From positions 1 to 8,265 of the forward strand of contig CALGFH010000358.1 of assembly GCA_937881255.1 (NCBI GenBank): 8,265 nt of DNA. The letters run 5' to 3'. A program made the position numbers and the translations under genes. The notes beneath the pieces were generated by a model. It ran no database searches. It saw only the letters and a program-made list of their open reading frames with translations, and was not told where the DNA came from. Each line of letters starts with the position of its first letter. The first letter of the stretch is position 1. Source of the DNA: an uncultured Actinomycetes bacterium (lineage in GTDB: Bacteria > Actinomycetota > CALGFH01). Below are positions 7,479 through 8,265 of the stretch, in pieces.

Positions 7479-8265
7479 GTGCATCGTTTGCGTACGGTCA
7501 GGCTGGCGGCATTGCTCGTCGGTCTCGCCATGGTCGCCGCGGCCTGCGGCGGCGGCGACGACGGCGGGGACACCGGCGGCGGCACCGCCCAGATCCAGCA
7601 GGGCGGCACCCTGAACTACGCCGCCGACCAGGAGCCCACCGGCTTCAACAACAACACCTCCAAGGACAACGGCACCTCGGTGCTGAACATCGTCGTTGGC
7701 ATGTTCCCGTTCACCTTCCACGCCCAGCCGGACTTCACGGTCAAGATGGACGAGGCGTTCCTCGACTCGGCCGAGCAGACCAGCGAGGACCCGCAGACGA
7801 TCGTCTACAAGATCAAGGAGAACGCGATCTGGTCGGACGACACGCCGATCACGGCCGACGACTTCGTGTACTTCTGGGAGCAGCAGAACGGCACCATCAA
7901 GGACAACGACGTCGCCTCGACCACCGGCTACGACCAGATCGAGAGCGTCGAGGGCTCCGACAACGGCAAGACCGTGACGGTCGTCTTCAAGACCCCCTAC
8001 GCCGACTGGAAGGGCCTGTTCACCGGCATCCTCCCGGCCCACTACGTCAAGGAGCGCCCGGGCGGCTGGAACACCGGCCTGGACAAGGAGCCGGAGAAGA
8101 TCCCGGTGGGCGGCTGGTGGAAGGTGGAGAACTACACCGCCGGCCAGAGCCTGACCCTGGTCCGCAACGAGAAGTACTTCGGGCCCAAGGCCAACCTTGA
8201 CTCGGTCGTCTTCCGGTTCCTGCCCGAGTCGACCACCCAGCCGGCGGCGCTGCAGAACAACGAGG
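7479..8265 (+). CDS. ABC transporter substrate-binding lipoprotein, family 5 (5' part, truncated by window end)
   Basis: The frame is open to the right edge (262 codons visible; such proteins usually have 500-600 residues). The GTG at 7479 follows AGGAGGT by 9 nt. Residues 1-22 are a lipoprotein signal: a basic start (HRLRTVR), a hydrophobic core (LAALLVGLAMV) and AAA before the acylated C23. The -3 residue is Ala rather than the usual Leu, a mild deviation. A flexible Gly/Asp linker (24-36) leads to GGTLNYAADQEPTGFNNNTS. The family signature IVYKIKENAIWSDDTPITADDF (108-129) is clear, as is LVRNEKYFGP near the edge. It would capture a peptide or similar ligand outside the membrane for an ABC permease, presumably encoded downstream. 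OppA/DppA, nickel or opine ligands cannot be told apart from this part. Confidence 0.9.
   Translation, partial: MHRLRTVRLAALLVGLAMVAAACGGGDDGGDTGGGTAQIQQGGTLNYAADQEPTGFNNNTSKDNGTSVLNIVVGMFPFTFHAQPDFTVKMDEAFLDSAEQTSEDPQTIVYKIKENAIWSDDTPITADDFVYFWEQQNGTIKDNDVASTTGYDQIESVEGSDNGKTVTVVFKTPYADWKGLFTGILPAHYVKERPGGWNTGLDKEPEKIPVGGWWKVENYTAGQSLTLVRNEKYFGPKANLDSVVFRFLPESTTQPAALQNNE

Noticed and set aside
7542..7590. GGC/GAC-rich repeat after the lipobox of the substrate-binding protein
   Set aside because: It encodes the usual flexible Gly/Asp linker that tethers lipoproteins; not an independent DNA repeat.
6803..8200. A 465-codon plus-strand frame running from the kinase gene into the transporter gene
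   Set aside because: It is out of frame with both recognisable proteins, Arg/Pro/Ser-rich, and crosses an intergenic region with its own ribosome site.

Overview
The window is very G+C-rich (by eye about three quarters, with third codon positions almost all G or C) and carries several families that are typical of, or nearly restricted to, Actinomycetota. These are a large ATP-binding LuxR (LAL) regulator, an orphan SAM methyltransferase of the pfam04672/DUF574 type, the MSMEG_4193 phosphatase/phosphomutase - DUF3090 - PI3K-like kinase trio, and MobA next to a DUF6457 protein. It is very probably an actinobacterial chromosome; genus cannot be judged. No insertion sequence, phage gene, CRISPR array, tRNA or rRNA was seen.

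Layout. Bases 2-94 hold the 3' end of an unidentified plus-strand gene. Facing it is a minus-strand pair (1011 down to 135): mobA, then a small DUF6457 gene, converging on the first gene over a GC hairpin. Divergent from mobA is a small 76-residue ORF of unknown function (1158-1388) whose stop codon lies in the loop of an 11-bp perfect inverted repeat. Next is a 960-residue LAL regulator (1449-4331), then an orphan methyltransferase (4402-5235). Both genes are separated from their downstream neighbours by short GC-rich hairpins just after the stop codon, so each looks like its own transcription unit.

From 5281 to 7248 is a tightly packed operon of three genes with 14-nt and 4-nt overlaps: a histidine-phosphatase-fold protein, DUF3090 with a C-terminal Cys/His cluster, and a small PI3/PI4-kinase/HipA-like protein. 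This trio is conserved across Actinobacteria but, as far as I know, has no established pathway. It is the best candidate here for an undescribed biochemical system. A 230-nt gap with an A+T island and possible RNA stems follows. The window ends inside a lipoprotein substrate-binding protein of a peptide/nickel-type ABC importer (7479 to beyond 8265).

How the genes relate. MobA would attach GMP to molybdopterin, probably with help from the DUF6457 partner. The trio pairs a probable phosphoryl-transfer kinase with a probable phosphatase/mutase and a likely metal-binding adaptor. The regulator and the methyltransferase are adjacent, but nothing in the sequence shows a shared pathway. Two genes (the LAL regulator and the trio's first gene) lack a Shine-Dalgarno sequence and have a TANNNT box 6-7 nt before the ATG, the signature of leaderless transcription.
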